DNA from: Eurosta solidaginis
Lineage: Eukaryota; Arthropoda; Insecta; Diptera; Tephritidae
Assembly (NCBI RefSeq): GCF_040869045.1
Contig: NC_090319.1
Span: forward strand, 48,704,779 to 48,768,778
Direction of reading: 5' to 3'
DNA length: 64,000 bases
Below, piece after piece: positions 1 through 10,950 of this stretch. Under the pieces are notes generated by a model. The model searched no databases, was not told where the DNA came from, and saw only the letters and a list, made by a program, of their open reading frames with translations. Position numbers and translations under genes: made by a program. Every line of letters starts with the position of its first letter. Positions within the stretch are counted from its first letter, which is position 1.

Positions 1-805
1 CCTTCTACTAGTGTGCAAGTAGGGAGGCGGGGGTGTCCAGCGGTGAAGCCAGCACTAACCCGAGTCCTCGCAGTTTCTCCCGCAGGTGACTGACCCCGCC
101 GATTACCGAGCCTGCCGAAGACGTTCGATCAGCCCGATCCTGCCGAAGCCGACCGACCAATACAAGTCCGCTGGTACGCCCATCCTATCCCGCCCGGAAT
201 ACGCTGCAGCTGTCCAGGTAAACCCCGTCGCCAGCCCATCTCCCCTCTCACCACGGCCCTGGTACGCGCTCCGTAGCCCACCGCCTCTGCCGCCGCATCG
301 TCGCCCCTCTGGTGCCGCCGCTGCTACGACGACCGTTGGCCGTTCGCCACCCTACCGCCGTTAGGCCGCTGCATCCGTCACGCCGCTGCTATGACGTCCG
401 TTGGCCGTCCGCCATCCTACCGCCGTTAAGCCGCTGCATCCGTCACGCCGCTGCTACGACGACCGTTGGCCGTTCGCCACCCTACCGCCGTTAAGCCGCT
501 GCATCCGTCACGCCGCTGCTACGACGTCCGTTGGCCGTCCGCCATCCTACCGCCGTTAAGCCGCTGCATCCGTCCCGCCACTGCGACGACGACCGTTGGC
601 CGCTTGCCATCCTACCGCAGTTAAGCCGTTGCTTCTATCACGCCGCTGCTTCCGTACCGCCGTACCAGTCCGTGCGTTACCCGACCGTTCAGCCGCCCTA
701 CCGAACCTCCGTTAGTCGACGCTCCGCCCCCCTCGCCATCTTGCGACGGAAAGCTGCTGTCCGCCTAATATCTCCAGCCGTGTGTGCGTGTGTTCGTAAC
801 ACATA
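1..805. other. GC-rich block, nature unknown
   Basis: This is the only strongly GC-rich stretch near the left edge, in otherwise AT-rich sequence. It holds a tandem array (listed separately) and ends near 805 in an AATAT-rich segment. Open frames crossing it are rich in Pro, Arg and Ala, and they change frame at every repeat, so I do not call a protein. It could be the 5' leader or gag end of a retroelement cut off by the window edge, but nothing recognisable supports that. Confidence 0.4.
315..655. repeat. 65-bp GC-rich tandem repeat, about 5 copies
   Basis: The landmark CTGCTACGAC or a close variant recurs at 321, 386, 451, 516, 581 and 646, an exact period of 65 bp. Units alternate between GACGACCG and GACGTCCG after the landmark, which suggests a two-unit higher-order pattern. 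Because 65 is not a multiple of three, successive units are read in different frames, which argues against a repeat-encoded protein domain. Confidence 0.85.
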
Positions 806-1940
806 AATATCGTGTATTTATTCAGTAGGGGTTTGTGGGACCTTTACTCGACTCTGGATTGACTGAGCGTTACCCCAGCCTTAGACAAAACCCACCTCAT
901 ACCTTAACATACTTTTTTAGATTAAAATTTATTGGTCTACGGTATTGCATACTCAAACAAATTCTCATAATTCCAAACAAAAAGTTTAAAATGTTTGTAA
1001 GACTTTCTCGAATTTTCAAAATTTTTTCGAAAACATTTTTCAGATATGTATTTAATTGTCGATACAAGCTTATATTGCTTTATAAAAATTTTTTGTTATC
1101 GACTTACAAAATTTGCACACGGCGATAATAAAAAAAAAAACACATGAATATCATTAGCGAGCTTTTCCGGAGCTTAGTTTTGAACACCAAGTCTCCTGCG
1201 TTCGTACTGGCATGAGTGCATATGCATCTTTCCACACAGCCATATGAACGTTCCGCTGTACGCTTTGTAATTTGCCCCGAAATATTGTCTTTTTTAGTGC
1301 TATATGATTTAAACACAATTAAGTACTTGATCCAAATTGTGTGGAATATTTTTAGGCACGTTCAACAGAACTTGATTAGTAACATTGGCTTTTGAGATCA
1401 GTTTACAAAGATCAGTTGCAAAACTCCTAGAGGTTTTTTCTTAAATTATCGACAGTAAAAAAGAAGAATTTTATTGAGGAAATTTTTGAAAAAAAAAAAA
1501 ATTGCCACTGCTATTTTCAAGCTCACAGCTGTATATGTAGCTATATAAATGTATTTATTTATATTTATAGAAGCTGTAATGTTTGTCTGTAAATTCTGCA
1601 GGTAAACTGAATTTATGTAGTTTAAAAAAGTTTCAGCAATTTCTATGAAAAAGTTGTTCAGCTGTTTAGCATTTTCAAAATGCAGTGTTTTTAGGAATTA
1701 TACTTGCTTCGGCACACCGTGCAACAAAAAAAAAGAGAAAACCAAGTACTTGGTACTTAAATGAATTTGAATTCCACTAAAAAGTGATTGCTTATAATTT
1801 TACAAATATTAGTAGAAATGCATATATCTTTATAGAGTTTTCCTTTCGATCTACTTTACCTATTTATTTAAATCACTATCTTTTCTATTAATTTAATTCA
1901 TTTTCTTTTTCGCAAACCTACTTAACATAGCCAATGTTTA
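806..1940. other. AT-rich DNA, nothing recognised
   Basis: This is low-complexity AT-rich sequence with several A or T runs. The short open frames show no family resemblance, and no terminal repeats or target duplications were seen. Confidence 0.5.
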
Positions 1941-1944
1941 ATTT

Positions 1945-2600
1945 GCTTAAATTAACATGCCATGAGATATACTGCCATGGTATATTTTATGTGAGCATTT
2001 GGGTTTTTACGGTATGTCATGTGATGTTACGCTATGTTAACAATATTATGTTATGAGTTAAATTAAAAAAATTAAGGCGCGATAACCTCCCAAAAGATTT
2101 TAGACCGAGCTTCCCTTCCAATTTGAGCCGTGTTCCTTTTAATTTTTCCTACAAATTGGCTGGATGGGATCTACTTGTTTTATATCGACTCAGAACGGCA
2201 TCTGCAAGGCTGAGAGCTTTTCATGGCAGAAATACACTCGGAGTGCTTCCCAAAACTGCCGAGGGGCGACTCCATTTAAAAAATATTACTTCTAATTGAA
2301 AAACTTGGTTCTAAAAATTTGTTCTTGCTCTTCCAGGATCTACGGTGTGGATGGCGGAGCACGCTACCATCACACCATGGCGGCCGCCTGTGTTATGATA
2401 TGCGGTGTTAAATTATGCTATTTTTTTATGTTGTGTAATGCAGTTTTAAGTTATGTTATGTTATGTTACGTTTCGTTATATTATGGTATGTATGTTATGT
2501 TAAGAATTTTTATATTATGTTATGTTTTATTAATTTATGTAATTTTATGTTATGATGTGTTATGTTAAGTTATGTTATGTTATGTTATTTAGTATGATGT
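1945..2600. repeat. (TTATG)n degenerate microsatellite split by a SINE
   Basis: Pentamer-like TTATG and TATGT repeats are scattered at 1960-2055 and become dense at 2400-2600. The SINE-like segment at 2074-2385 lies between the two parts. The open frame over 2296-2568 is the microsatellite read as Met, Leu, Tyr, Val and Cys codons and is not a gene. Confidence 0.75.
2074..2385 (-). mobile_element. tRNA-derived SINE, degraded copy
   Basis: This copy matches the copy at 23718-24058 over most of its length, including the AAGGCGCGATAACC end, the GCATCTGCAAGG body and the GCGGAGCACGCTACCATCACACCA head. The sense strand is minus. The head keeps the A-box-like part, but the B-box segment is replaced or deleted. 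It sits in the TTATG microsatellite. It is decayed and presumably inactive. Confidence 0.7.
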
Positions 2601-2636
2601 GGGTTGAAAGTTTATGTCATAATTCAGTAATAATTC

Positions 2637-2788
2637 TTACTTACTTACTTACTTAATTGGCGGTTAACCGTCTAAACGGTTAAGGGAGTTTAAATCGATT
2701 TCCACCTGGTCCTTCCAACGAAGTGGGGGCCACCCTCTGCCTCTGCTTCCATAGGCGGGTTCCGATAGAAACACTTTCTTGGCCGGAC
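2637..2788 (-). mobile_element. RTE-type LINE 3' tail fragment
   Basis: The fragment begins with (CTTA)n followed by AATTGGCGGTTAACCGTC and continues through the AAATCG and CTTCCATAGGCGGGTTCC segments. These match the 3' end of the RTE copy at 48028-51071 in the same orientation. An internal piece of the tail is missing. It is a 5'-truncated, decayed copy with no coding capacity. Confidence 0.75.
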
Positions 2789-2869
2789 TGTATTATGCCA
2801 GTTTTTATCATGTGATGTTATATTAAATTCGGCTATGATACGTTGCAATATACCTAACCTTAACCGGAG

Positions 2870-4467
2870 TCAGACGATAGCCAGTTGCCAGGTAACGATG
2901 TACCAAGCGCTCATAGCTCATGTCTCAACGCGCTCCAATGAATGCAATCAAAAAGCGATACAAGTTACATTATGCTCTCTTTGTTTGCCATTGTGCCACA
3001 TTTTCAATATTTCGCTATCAACTGGAGATTTTGTTGATCGCTGGAAGCTGGCGTCTATCTCCCCTATCTTCAAGTCTAGCAATAAAGGTGAAGTAAAGAA
3101 TTATAGGCCAATATCCAAACTGTTAACATGTTCAAAACTGTTTGAAAAGGTAGTTAAAAACAATTTATCTTTCGCTATCAATAGAACAGTCGATCCATGT
3201 CAGCATGGTTTTATTGCGGGACGTTCGACTGTCACAAATCTGGCTGTTTTCACTCAGTTTTTTGTCTCTGCGTTCAAAGATGGATGGCAAGTTGATACCA
3301 TATATACGGATTTTTTCAAGGTTTTTGAAACATTTTCGCACAAATTACTTTTGTGGAAACTTGAAAACATGGGCTTTCACACAAGCTTTCTCTCGTGGCT
3401 GAAGTCCTATTTGGAAAATATAACCTCTTTTGTTGAAATCGAGAAAACTAAGTCTTATGAGTTCTCAGCAACCTCGGGTGTATCACAAGGTGAGTTTAAT
3501 GATATTGGCTCATGCATAAACAATTCGAATTAGTTTCTTTATGCTGACGATTTAAAACTCTTTCGAAGGATCTCCTGTACTTCTGATGCATTGCGTCTGC
3601 AAGAAGATCTAAATGCTATTCATAATTGGGCCTTTCATAATAATCTGCGACTGAATATTAGTAAATGCTGTCACGTAACATATACCAAGTCTATGAATGT
3701 GTTTTCTTTCGAGTATTCGATTTACAATGTAACTCTTGTGTCAGTTATAAGTTTCGCGATCTTGGCGTCATTTTTGACTCAACTTTTACTTTTGGTAATC
3801 ATGTAAACTTTCTCATATCAACGGCTTATACCAACTTAGCTTTCTTGGGACGTTATATGGATTTCAAGAACCCATATACCAGGAAAGTCCGATACAATGC
3901 CTTAGTGCGTTCGAAGCTAGATTATGCTTCAGTCATCTGGAATCCGATATACTTTTCACATTCTTTAATAATTGAAATAATTCAGCGCTAGTTCAGATGA
4001 TTTGCTGTACAACCTCTACACTTTGTTAATCCCCTGCCACCCTACAATGCTAGGCGCATTCTTATCAATGTCTTGCTACTTGAATTTAGGTGTTTTGTTC
4101 AAAACGTTATGTTTATTTTTGACATAATATCCGGTCCCATTGACTGCTGAGAACTACTTGCGCAGTTGACTTTCAGTATCCCTAAGAGAGCTCTCCGGTT
4201 TCACAGTGCATTCCGCCTGAAGTGCTGCGTTCGAATTACTTCAGCTTCGCACCTCTTCTAAGAGGAATTCTAAAATTTAACTGTCTCCCAGAAGCGTTGA
4301 TGTGGACTTTGCAATGCCAAGGTCTCTGTTTAAGGCACGCATTAAGTCTTATTACTTATCTCAGTAAACATTATTTTAAAATTGTTAAACTAGTACTAAG
4401 TTAACCTGTAATCTAGTCAGTAAGGTTGTTACCATTTGACTTAATAAAGATATATGAAATATGAAAT
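2870..4467 (+). pseudogene. CR1-like LINE reverse transcriptase, 5'-truncated and decayed
   Basis: The translation from about 2950 shows reverse transcriptase blocks in order: DRWKLASISPIFKS near 3020, KNYRPIS near 3095, CQHGFIAGRST near 3200, and TSGVSQG near 3470. A YADDLKLF catalytic block follows near 3540 in a shifted frame, and the thumb-like LDYASVIWNP stands near 3920. Several frame changes and stops separate these blocks. There is no endonuclease domain, as expected for a 5'-truncated copy. It ends with an AATAAA-containing tail near 4440-4467. The CR1 (Jockey superfamily) assignment rests on the YRPIS and LDYASVIWNP style of the motifs. It cannot make an active enzyme. Confidence 0.75.
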
Positions 4468-4477
4468 ACTATAAACA

Positions 4478-4540
4478 CATTCAGTCTATGTGAGGTCTTT
4501 ACTGACCGTCCAGTTCAGCTTTACCCCCATACCATGAGAC
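4478..4540 (+). mobile_element. 3' UTR fragment of an RNase H-bearing LINE
   Basis: The segment reading CATTCAGTCTATGTGAGGTC and then a CTGACCG and CCAGTTCA stretch also occurs just before the (CCTAA)n tails at 37150-37220 and 45355-45412. Here the CCTAA tail itself is missing. It is a short relic. Confidence 0.55.
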
Positions 4541-4663
4541 GTTTACACATTGAAAATCAGTTTCAAATAACAAGGTATGTTACAAATTTTAAAATTTCAC
4601 AATTTTTTATTATTTAATGCCAACTGTTAATAATTACAACTTTTTACACTTTACTGAGAAACC

Positions 4664-4750
4664 TTTATGTTACACGCTGTTGTTTGTATAAATGTAATAA
4701 AATGTTACGTATACGCCATGTCAGTGTGCCGATAGACTTAACATAGTTTT
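4664..4750. repeat. Left 87-bp direct repeat flanking copy A
   Basis: This segment, from TTTATGTTAC through CGCCATGTCAGTGTGCCGAT to AACATAG, is repeated with only a handful of differences at 6506-6592, on the other side of TACTCAG copy A. See the findings. Confidence 0.85.
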
Positions 4751-6502
4751 ATAATCAGTTGAGCAGAGCTCACAGAGTATATTAACTTTGATTGGATAAC
4801 GGTTGGTTGTTCAGGTATAAAGGAATCGAGATAGATATAGACTTCCATATATCAAAATCATCAGTATCGAAAAAAAATTTGATTGAGACATGTCCGTCCG
4901 TCCGTCTGTCCGTTAACACGATAACTTGAGTAAATTTTGAGGTATCTTGATGAAATTTGGTATGCAGGTTCTTGGGCACTCATCTCAGATCGCTATTTAA
5001 AATGAACGATATCGGACTATAACTACGCCCACTTTTTCGATATCGAAAATTTCGAAAAATACAAAAAGTGCGATAATTAATTACCAAAGACGTATAAAGC
5101 GATGAAGCTTGGTAGGTGGGTTGACCTTATGACGTAGAATAGAAAACTAGTAAAGGTATGGACAATGGGCGTGGCACCGCCCAGTTTGGAAGAAGGTAAT
5201 TTGAAAGTCGAACTCGCACTCCTACGATAGTTGAAATGGTTATAAACGCATTCAGCTACGTCATGCCTGTTGTAAAGTTTTTCCCGTCCTGATGTCACGT
5301 TGTTTAAATTTTTCCCAAATTATTAAATAAATTATAAAAATTAAAAAATTGCTTCAAATAAATGTTTTCATACATTTAAAAAAGCAATATGGGCAATCCC
5401 CGATTATTAAAATCATAAAAATTGATTATCTTTACAGTATATAAGTAAATTATGCCAACATTCAACTCCAGTAATTATATGGTGAAACAAAATACAAAAA
5501 TAAAAGAAAATTTCAAAATGGCCGTAGCTCCTCCCTTTTTCATTTAATTTCTCTAGAATACGTATAATGCCATAAGTCGAACAAAAATAAACCAATCCTT
5601 ATGAAATTTGGTAGGAGCATAGATTCTATGACGATAATGTGAAAATGGGCGAAATCGGTTGAAGCCACGCCCAGTTTTTATACACAGTCGACCGTCTGTC
5701 CTTCCGCTCGGCCCTCAACACGATAACTTGAGCAAAAATCGATATATCTTTACTAAACTTAGTTCACGTACTTATCCGAACTCACTTTATCTTGGCACAA
5801 AAAATGGCCGAAATCCGACTATGACCACGCCCACTTTTTCGATATCGAAAATTACGAAAAATGAAAAAAATTCCATAATTCTATACCAAATATGAAAAAA
5901 GGGATGAAACATTATAATTCGATTAGTTTATTGACGCAAAATATAACTTTAGAGAAAACTTTGTAAAATTGGGGTGACACCTGCCATATTAAGTAGAATA
6001 AAATGAAAAAGTTCTACAGGGCGAAATCAAAAGCCCTTGGAGTCTTGGCAGGAATAGTGTTCGTATTATTACATATATAAATAAATTAGCGGTACTCGAC
6101 ATATGATGTTCTGGGTCACCCTATTCCACATTTTGGTCGATATCTCGCAAACGCCTTCTCATGTAAAACTAAGGATCACTCCCCTTTAAAACCCTCATTA
6201 ATACCTCTAATTTGATACCCATATCATACAAACACATTCTAGAGTCACCCTTGGCCCACCTTTATGGCGATATCCCGAAAAGGCGTCCACCTATAGAACT
6301 AAGGCCCACTCCCTTTAAAAATACTCATTAGCACCTTTCATTTGATACCCATATCGTACAAACAAATTCTATGTCATACAAACACATTCCAGGGTTACCC
6401 TACGTTCATTTTCCTACATGGTGATTTTCCTTATTTTGTCTCCAAAGCTCTCAGCTGAGTATGTAATGTTCGGTTACACCCGAACTTAGCCTTCCTTACT
6501 TG
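4751..6502 (+). mobile_element. TACTCAG-family element, copy A, complete with short array
   Basis: One end has the hairpin-forming ATAATCAGTTGAGCAGAGCTC sequence at 4751. The other ends in a GTTCGGTTACACCCGAAC hairpin and CTTCCTTACTTG at 6502. Between them lie two diverged copies of an internal module (GTCCGTC repeats, AACACGATAACTTGAG, CCACGCCCAC and TCGATATCGA) at about 4885-5090 and 5690-5890. A short array of two to three 130-bp units follows at 6120-6440. No coding frame is convincing, so the element is presumably non-autonomous. Its class is unresolved. Confidence 0.75.
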
Positions 6503-6505
6503 TTA

Positions 6506-6592
6506 TTTATGTTACATAATGTTGTTTGTATAAATGGTATAAAATGTTACGTATACGCCATGTCAGTGTGCCGATAAACTTAACATATTTTT
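6506..6592. repeat. Right 87-bp direct repeat flanking copy A
   Basis: This is the partner of 4664-4750. It starts within a few bases of the end of copy A and carries the same CGCCATGTCAGTGTGCCGAT core, with about eight differences by eye. Confidence 0.85.
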
Positions 6593-8330
6593 GATGCTCA
6601 ACTGAAATTTTATTCAGAGAAAAACGTCAGAGCGCAAGTGTAAAAATTTAGTATGCTTAACTTATTTACAAAAGCTACTATTCCAATGAGATTTAAATCT
6701 GATTTAATGTGATTTGTATGTAAGTTATTTTATTTGCCAAACGCTTGTCTAAGCTTTCATTCAGTATTGCCTGCTTTTATTTATTTTAGTATTTTGCTTT
6801 CTCTTTGGTAATTGACGATGCATACCATTACCTTTGTGACTTGTAATGCCGTTTGAATGCTGCCTTTTTGTTGTATAACAATTCGAAGCTTTGGTTTTAG
6901 TTGTTGTTTCTTTTTGTCAAAGTGAACTTAAATTCGGAAATTCGTGTGCCTTAAATCGCTCCCTCTTTTCTCTTAACATTCTTATAATTTTTTTTTTTTT
7001 TTTTTTTTGTTCACCGAGTCAATTGATTGTCGAAATTTATGGTGTTGCTGATTTGCTACGATAAATCTGCAGACTCATACAAATGTGTCACGCATTTGAG
7101 ATAGAATTATAAGCAAGGAAGAGACGGTAAAATAAAAACTTTCACATGTAAAACTGTTAGAAATAGAACAAGTTTTCACTTTTTTTGCATAAATCATCAA
7201 TTTTGCTTGCTTTCTCAATTCTTTCACACTTTTTTCTTTCATAGTTTTTTGTCTGATCGAAATAGTGCATCACCTGCTGGTCTCTTGATGATAGCAATAA
7301 ATAAGAAACCTTGGCCTACAAGTCATTTGGGTATCCTTTTTTTTTTTTTTTGAACTCATAACAGATACATACAAAGTCCTCTTACAGACTTATGCATTTT
7401 CTTATTCGCCAGTGGCTTGAGTGGCCACTTTCCTGCCAATAATGACAAATTTGTATGTTAAAACGTATAGATAAAAAAAAAATACCTAAAGTGTACAGAA
7501 GATAAATGACATATGGCCATATGGCAGACTTGCCTTGATTTACGTTCGCACAAATGCACACACATAAATAAGAGTATGTAGCAAAAAATAACTAATCCTT
7601 AAAGCAAAAAAAGCATCAAAAAAAATATGGCAATGAAAGAGCAGACATCTGTGTCTCTAGGCACTTGACATATGGCGTAGCACCTACCCACACACACACA
7701 CATGAATGTATCAAACAAAAACGCTAGCAAACAACACATAGCAAAAAGGCTTTGCATGCGTCTCCAGTATATTTCAAATGAATATATGCTTTCATTGCCT
7801 CTTACTTTTTTTAATTTTCTTTCATGAAAATTTATTATTACTTCACGCCTTAATTGTTGAAGTGTGGCAACTATGTTTCTAATGCTGGGTGACCTATTTC
7901 ATTTATCACCTTGATACAACGTTAGTATCTTAGCCTAAAAGAGAAGTACTAAAGAAAACTGCAGGAATATGAAAACATTGCGCCCAGAACTGCCACGTGA
8001 TATCTTCTTATGCTTACAGAACATCAGCAACACAGTAAGGCGAAAGTACACCCCATAAAGGTGGAAAAAGAAACGCTGAATAAACAGATTCTGCTGAATA
8101 CACAGAAAACCAACAGACATTAGATTGATGAGGTCTCGCCTTCCAGGAACTTAGAAGTTATCTTCATAAGCACTTTGATGAAATTCGGCACCTAAGAATG
8201 AGGCAAGAAAGGGCCCTCAGAGGCATCGACAAAAAGTCATCGAACTACTATGGTGGAAATTGCCCGGTGAAACTCGTTTTTTAAGACAAATATCCTGAAC
8301 GTACAGTTAAGGAAAATGAACTCCCCAAGG
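6593..8330. other. AT-rich DNA without recognisable genes
   Basis: The stretch contains long T runs near 6990 and 7340 and short CA-rich tracts near 7690. None of the open frames exceeds about 60 codons or resembles a known family. No terminal repeats were found. Confidence 0.5.
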
Positions 8331-8334
8331 AGTT

Positions 8335-8664
8335 GCGCTTCAATCTAGCATGCTTTCGATCTGGCTAATATAATAGATTAAGCTCTTACTTATTCAGAAT
8401 CAACTCCGGCATAACCAATGTATATCGCGCATGTCATGTGTACCCACATTACATGAAACATCGTTTCAATTACGATATGGAACCAATTGCATGGAAGGTT
8501 CCATAAGGTCATACCAAATCGTACCCGAGATGGTCGGGCTAGTATCTTATTGGTGCTTGTTACTGGAATGTACCGAATCTGCATCCGGAAAAGGACCATC
8601 AAAATCGATAACACTCCCCAAGGCCTTCGGATAGTGGCCTTATCGCTACAACAAAAACTAAAAC
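8335..8664 (+). mobile_element. Jockey-like LINE 3' fragment with CAA-rich tail
   Basis: The first part (8345-8470) translates to a decayed Cys/His motif region beginning RLSSYLFRINSG, matched by the cleaner NRLNSYLSRIN stretch near 37950. This is typical of the C-terminus of ORF2 in jockey-type LINEs. The second part (8500-8664) carries CGGGCTAGTA, ACTCCCCAAGGCCTTCGG and a final CTACAACAAAAAC tail, shared with 22680-22825 and, on the minus strand, 46105-46250. Whether both parts are one element is inference. Confidence 0.6.
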
Positions 8665-9654
8665 AACCAACTCTCTGCTTCCTTTCCTCTGTTCACTCTC
8701 CGAATATTTATATGTAAAGGGGCGAATTATGTTTAACGCAACGTGTAATTTTTCTAATGCGAACTAAAATTCCTATCATATAAGAGCATTCATTTACTTC
8801 AGTGAGTGAAAGTGAACCTGCATGCCTCTATTAAATTTTTAGTATTAGGTAGTGGTGACTGTGAATGTGAGCGACTGCGACGCAAAGTGCCACGGCGTCA
8901 TATATAATCTGGCCCTAAATAAAAATGAAAAGATATATTAAGTTTGGTCCGATTATCGGAGAAGATTAAATTGATCCACCAGAAGGTACACCGAAGTGAT
9001 CAAAATGACGAGCTGAGTTGATTTAGCATTGTCCGTCTATCTATATGTCTGTTTGAACGCAAACTCGTCTCTCAAATTATGAGATATTGAGTGCTTATTC
9101 ATTTTTCTGGATACACCAGGCCGGATAGCTGTGACATATATCTTCCTAGCAACCGATATTACGTATAAGTGGAGGGTTTTTGTTTTCTCTTACCAATTTC
9201 AACAGCTAAGAGCTTGAAATTCCACAGGCTGTTTATATATAAGGCATGCATTGAAATATCGTCAAGATCAGTCATGTATATAAAAAATATATTACACAGT
9301 TGATTGTGAAGATTTTATGAATTTTTCAAACTTCATCCGAAAGGTATGAGGTCTTCGGCACAACCAAAGACAGTCCTTAGTTTTTTTCTTTAAAAAAGGT
9401 TTAATCTGGGTAAACTTTAACATCATAAGGAGGCAAAAACTTGGCCCTGACACATCTTTATCGACTAACAAAGAAAACCGAGGAAAAAGTGTTCACACAT
9501 ATCATATTTTCGCTAATTTCAAAACCGCTTTGAATAGTAGCAAAATAGCTGCCTACATACATATGTATCGTATTACCTCTATGAAAATCCCGCTGCACAA
9601 TAAATTTAACAAAATATTTTACAGTTAAACTGAAACGCATGTCAATATGCTTGT
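8665..9654. other. No gene recognised
   Basis: This is AT-rich sequence with only short, unrelated open frames. I see no repeat structure above background. Confidence 0.45.
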
Positions 9655-9657
9655 TTA

Positions 9658-10058
9658 AGCGCCAAATACACGACACGAACATTTCCGCGAACATTCCGCA
9701 ATCTTGTTCGCAACTTTGGCCATACACCATACGAACTTTTGTCCGAACATTAGTTCTCTTTCAGACAGCGATGAATACGGACAACAATTGTGCTGCAGCA
9801 ATATTGCTCGCTGTGGCAATTAAGCGAAAAAAAATTTATACATTTCAATAAATTCACTCAGAAATTTTTTATTGTCCATTTTACTTTTCCGCGCACGTCT
9901 GTTCCGTTCAGAAATTACTACGATTATGAGCTATTTCGCCATACACGCACGAACATTTATGCGAACTGGCAAACACCACCATACACGACAGAAAAGGTCG
10001 CAGAAACATGACATAACGGGAATGTTCGCGGAAATGTTCTTGTCGTGTATTTGGCGCT
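9658..10058. mobile_element. 401-bp MITE with about 42-bp terminal inverted repeats
   Basis: The left end AGCGCCAAATACACGACACG and the right end match as inverted repeats for about 42 bp, including GAACATTTCCGCGAACATTC, with one internal mismatch seen. A TTA target duplication flanks it at 9655-9657 and 10059-10061. The 3-bp TTA duplication fits PIF/Harbinger. The interior repeats ACCATACAC-like motifs, and there is no transposase. It must have moved with an enzyme supplied in trans. Confidence 0.85.
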
Positions 10059-10369
10059 TTAGTATCGCATGGGATCATAAAGGTGTACAGCTACGATAAT
10101 AACAAAGCCCGACGCTGACAAGTTCAAAGTGCAACTAACTTTCCGACATCTAGCGATACGTTTCGCTGTAAATATCATGTTCAGCGCAAATCGAGATCTT
10201 GGCAAGTGAAAGGATTTCTGAATAACTGGCAGTAAACGGATGTGAATAACATACATAAATATGTTATTTAGAAATAACAAACATAAATTTTTTGTTGTAA
10301 GTTTTCACCAGTCAAAATAATATTGTTTATGCATAAATATTTCCATTAGGATGGGACAATTAACAATTT

Positions 10370-10950
10370 AATTTTAACTTTAACTATAACTTTAACTTTA
10401 AATTTAACTTTAACTTTAACTTTAACTTTAACTTTAACTTTGACTTTAACTTTAACTTTAACTTTAACTTTACCTTTAACTTTAACTTTAACTTTAACAT
10501 TAACTTTAACTTTAACTTTAACATAAACTTAAACATTAACTTAAACTTTAACTTTAACTTTATCTTTTACTTTAACTTTAACTTTAATTTAACTTTAACT
10601 TTAACTTTAACTTTAACATTAACTTTAACTTTAACTTTAACTTTAACTTTAACTTTAAATTTAGCTTTAACTTTAACTTTAACTTTAACTTTAACTTTAA
10701 CTTTAACTTTAACTTTAACTTTAACTTTGACTTTAACTTTAACTTTAACTTTACCTTTAACTTTAACTTTAACTTTAACTTTAACATTAACTTTAACTTT
10801 AACTTTAACATAAACTTAAACATTAACTTAAACTTTAACTTTAACTTTATCTTTTACTTTAACTTTAACTTTAATTTAACTTTAACTTTAACTTTAACTT
10901 TAACCTTAACTTTGACTTTAACTTTAACTTTAACTTTAACTTTAACCTTA
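10370..10950. repeat. (TTTAAC)n hexanucleotide array
   Basis: This is a nearly pure tract of the TTTAAC hexamer with occasional variants such as TTTGAC, TTTACC and ACATAAAC. The variants occur in the same order twice, 287 bp apart. The long Lys/Leu open frame on the minus strand is a product of the repeat. Confidence 0.95.

Noticed and set aside
75..364. Splice acceptor-like CTCCCGCAG followed by an open frame
   Set aside because: The frame runs into the 65-bp array and changes frame with each unit, and no upstream exon is visible.
2296..2568. 90-codon plus-strand frame with membrane-like residues
   Set aside because: Produced by the (TTATG)n microsatellite and the end of a SINE copy.
10584..10823. 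Open frame of alternating Lys and Leu on the minus strand
   Set aside because: It is the (TTTAAC)n array read in one frame and has no independent evidence of coding.
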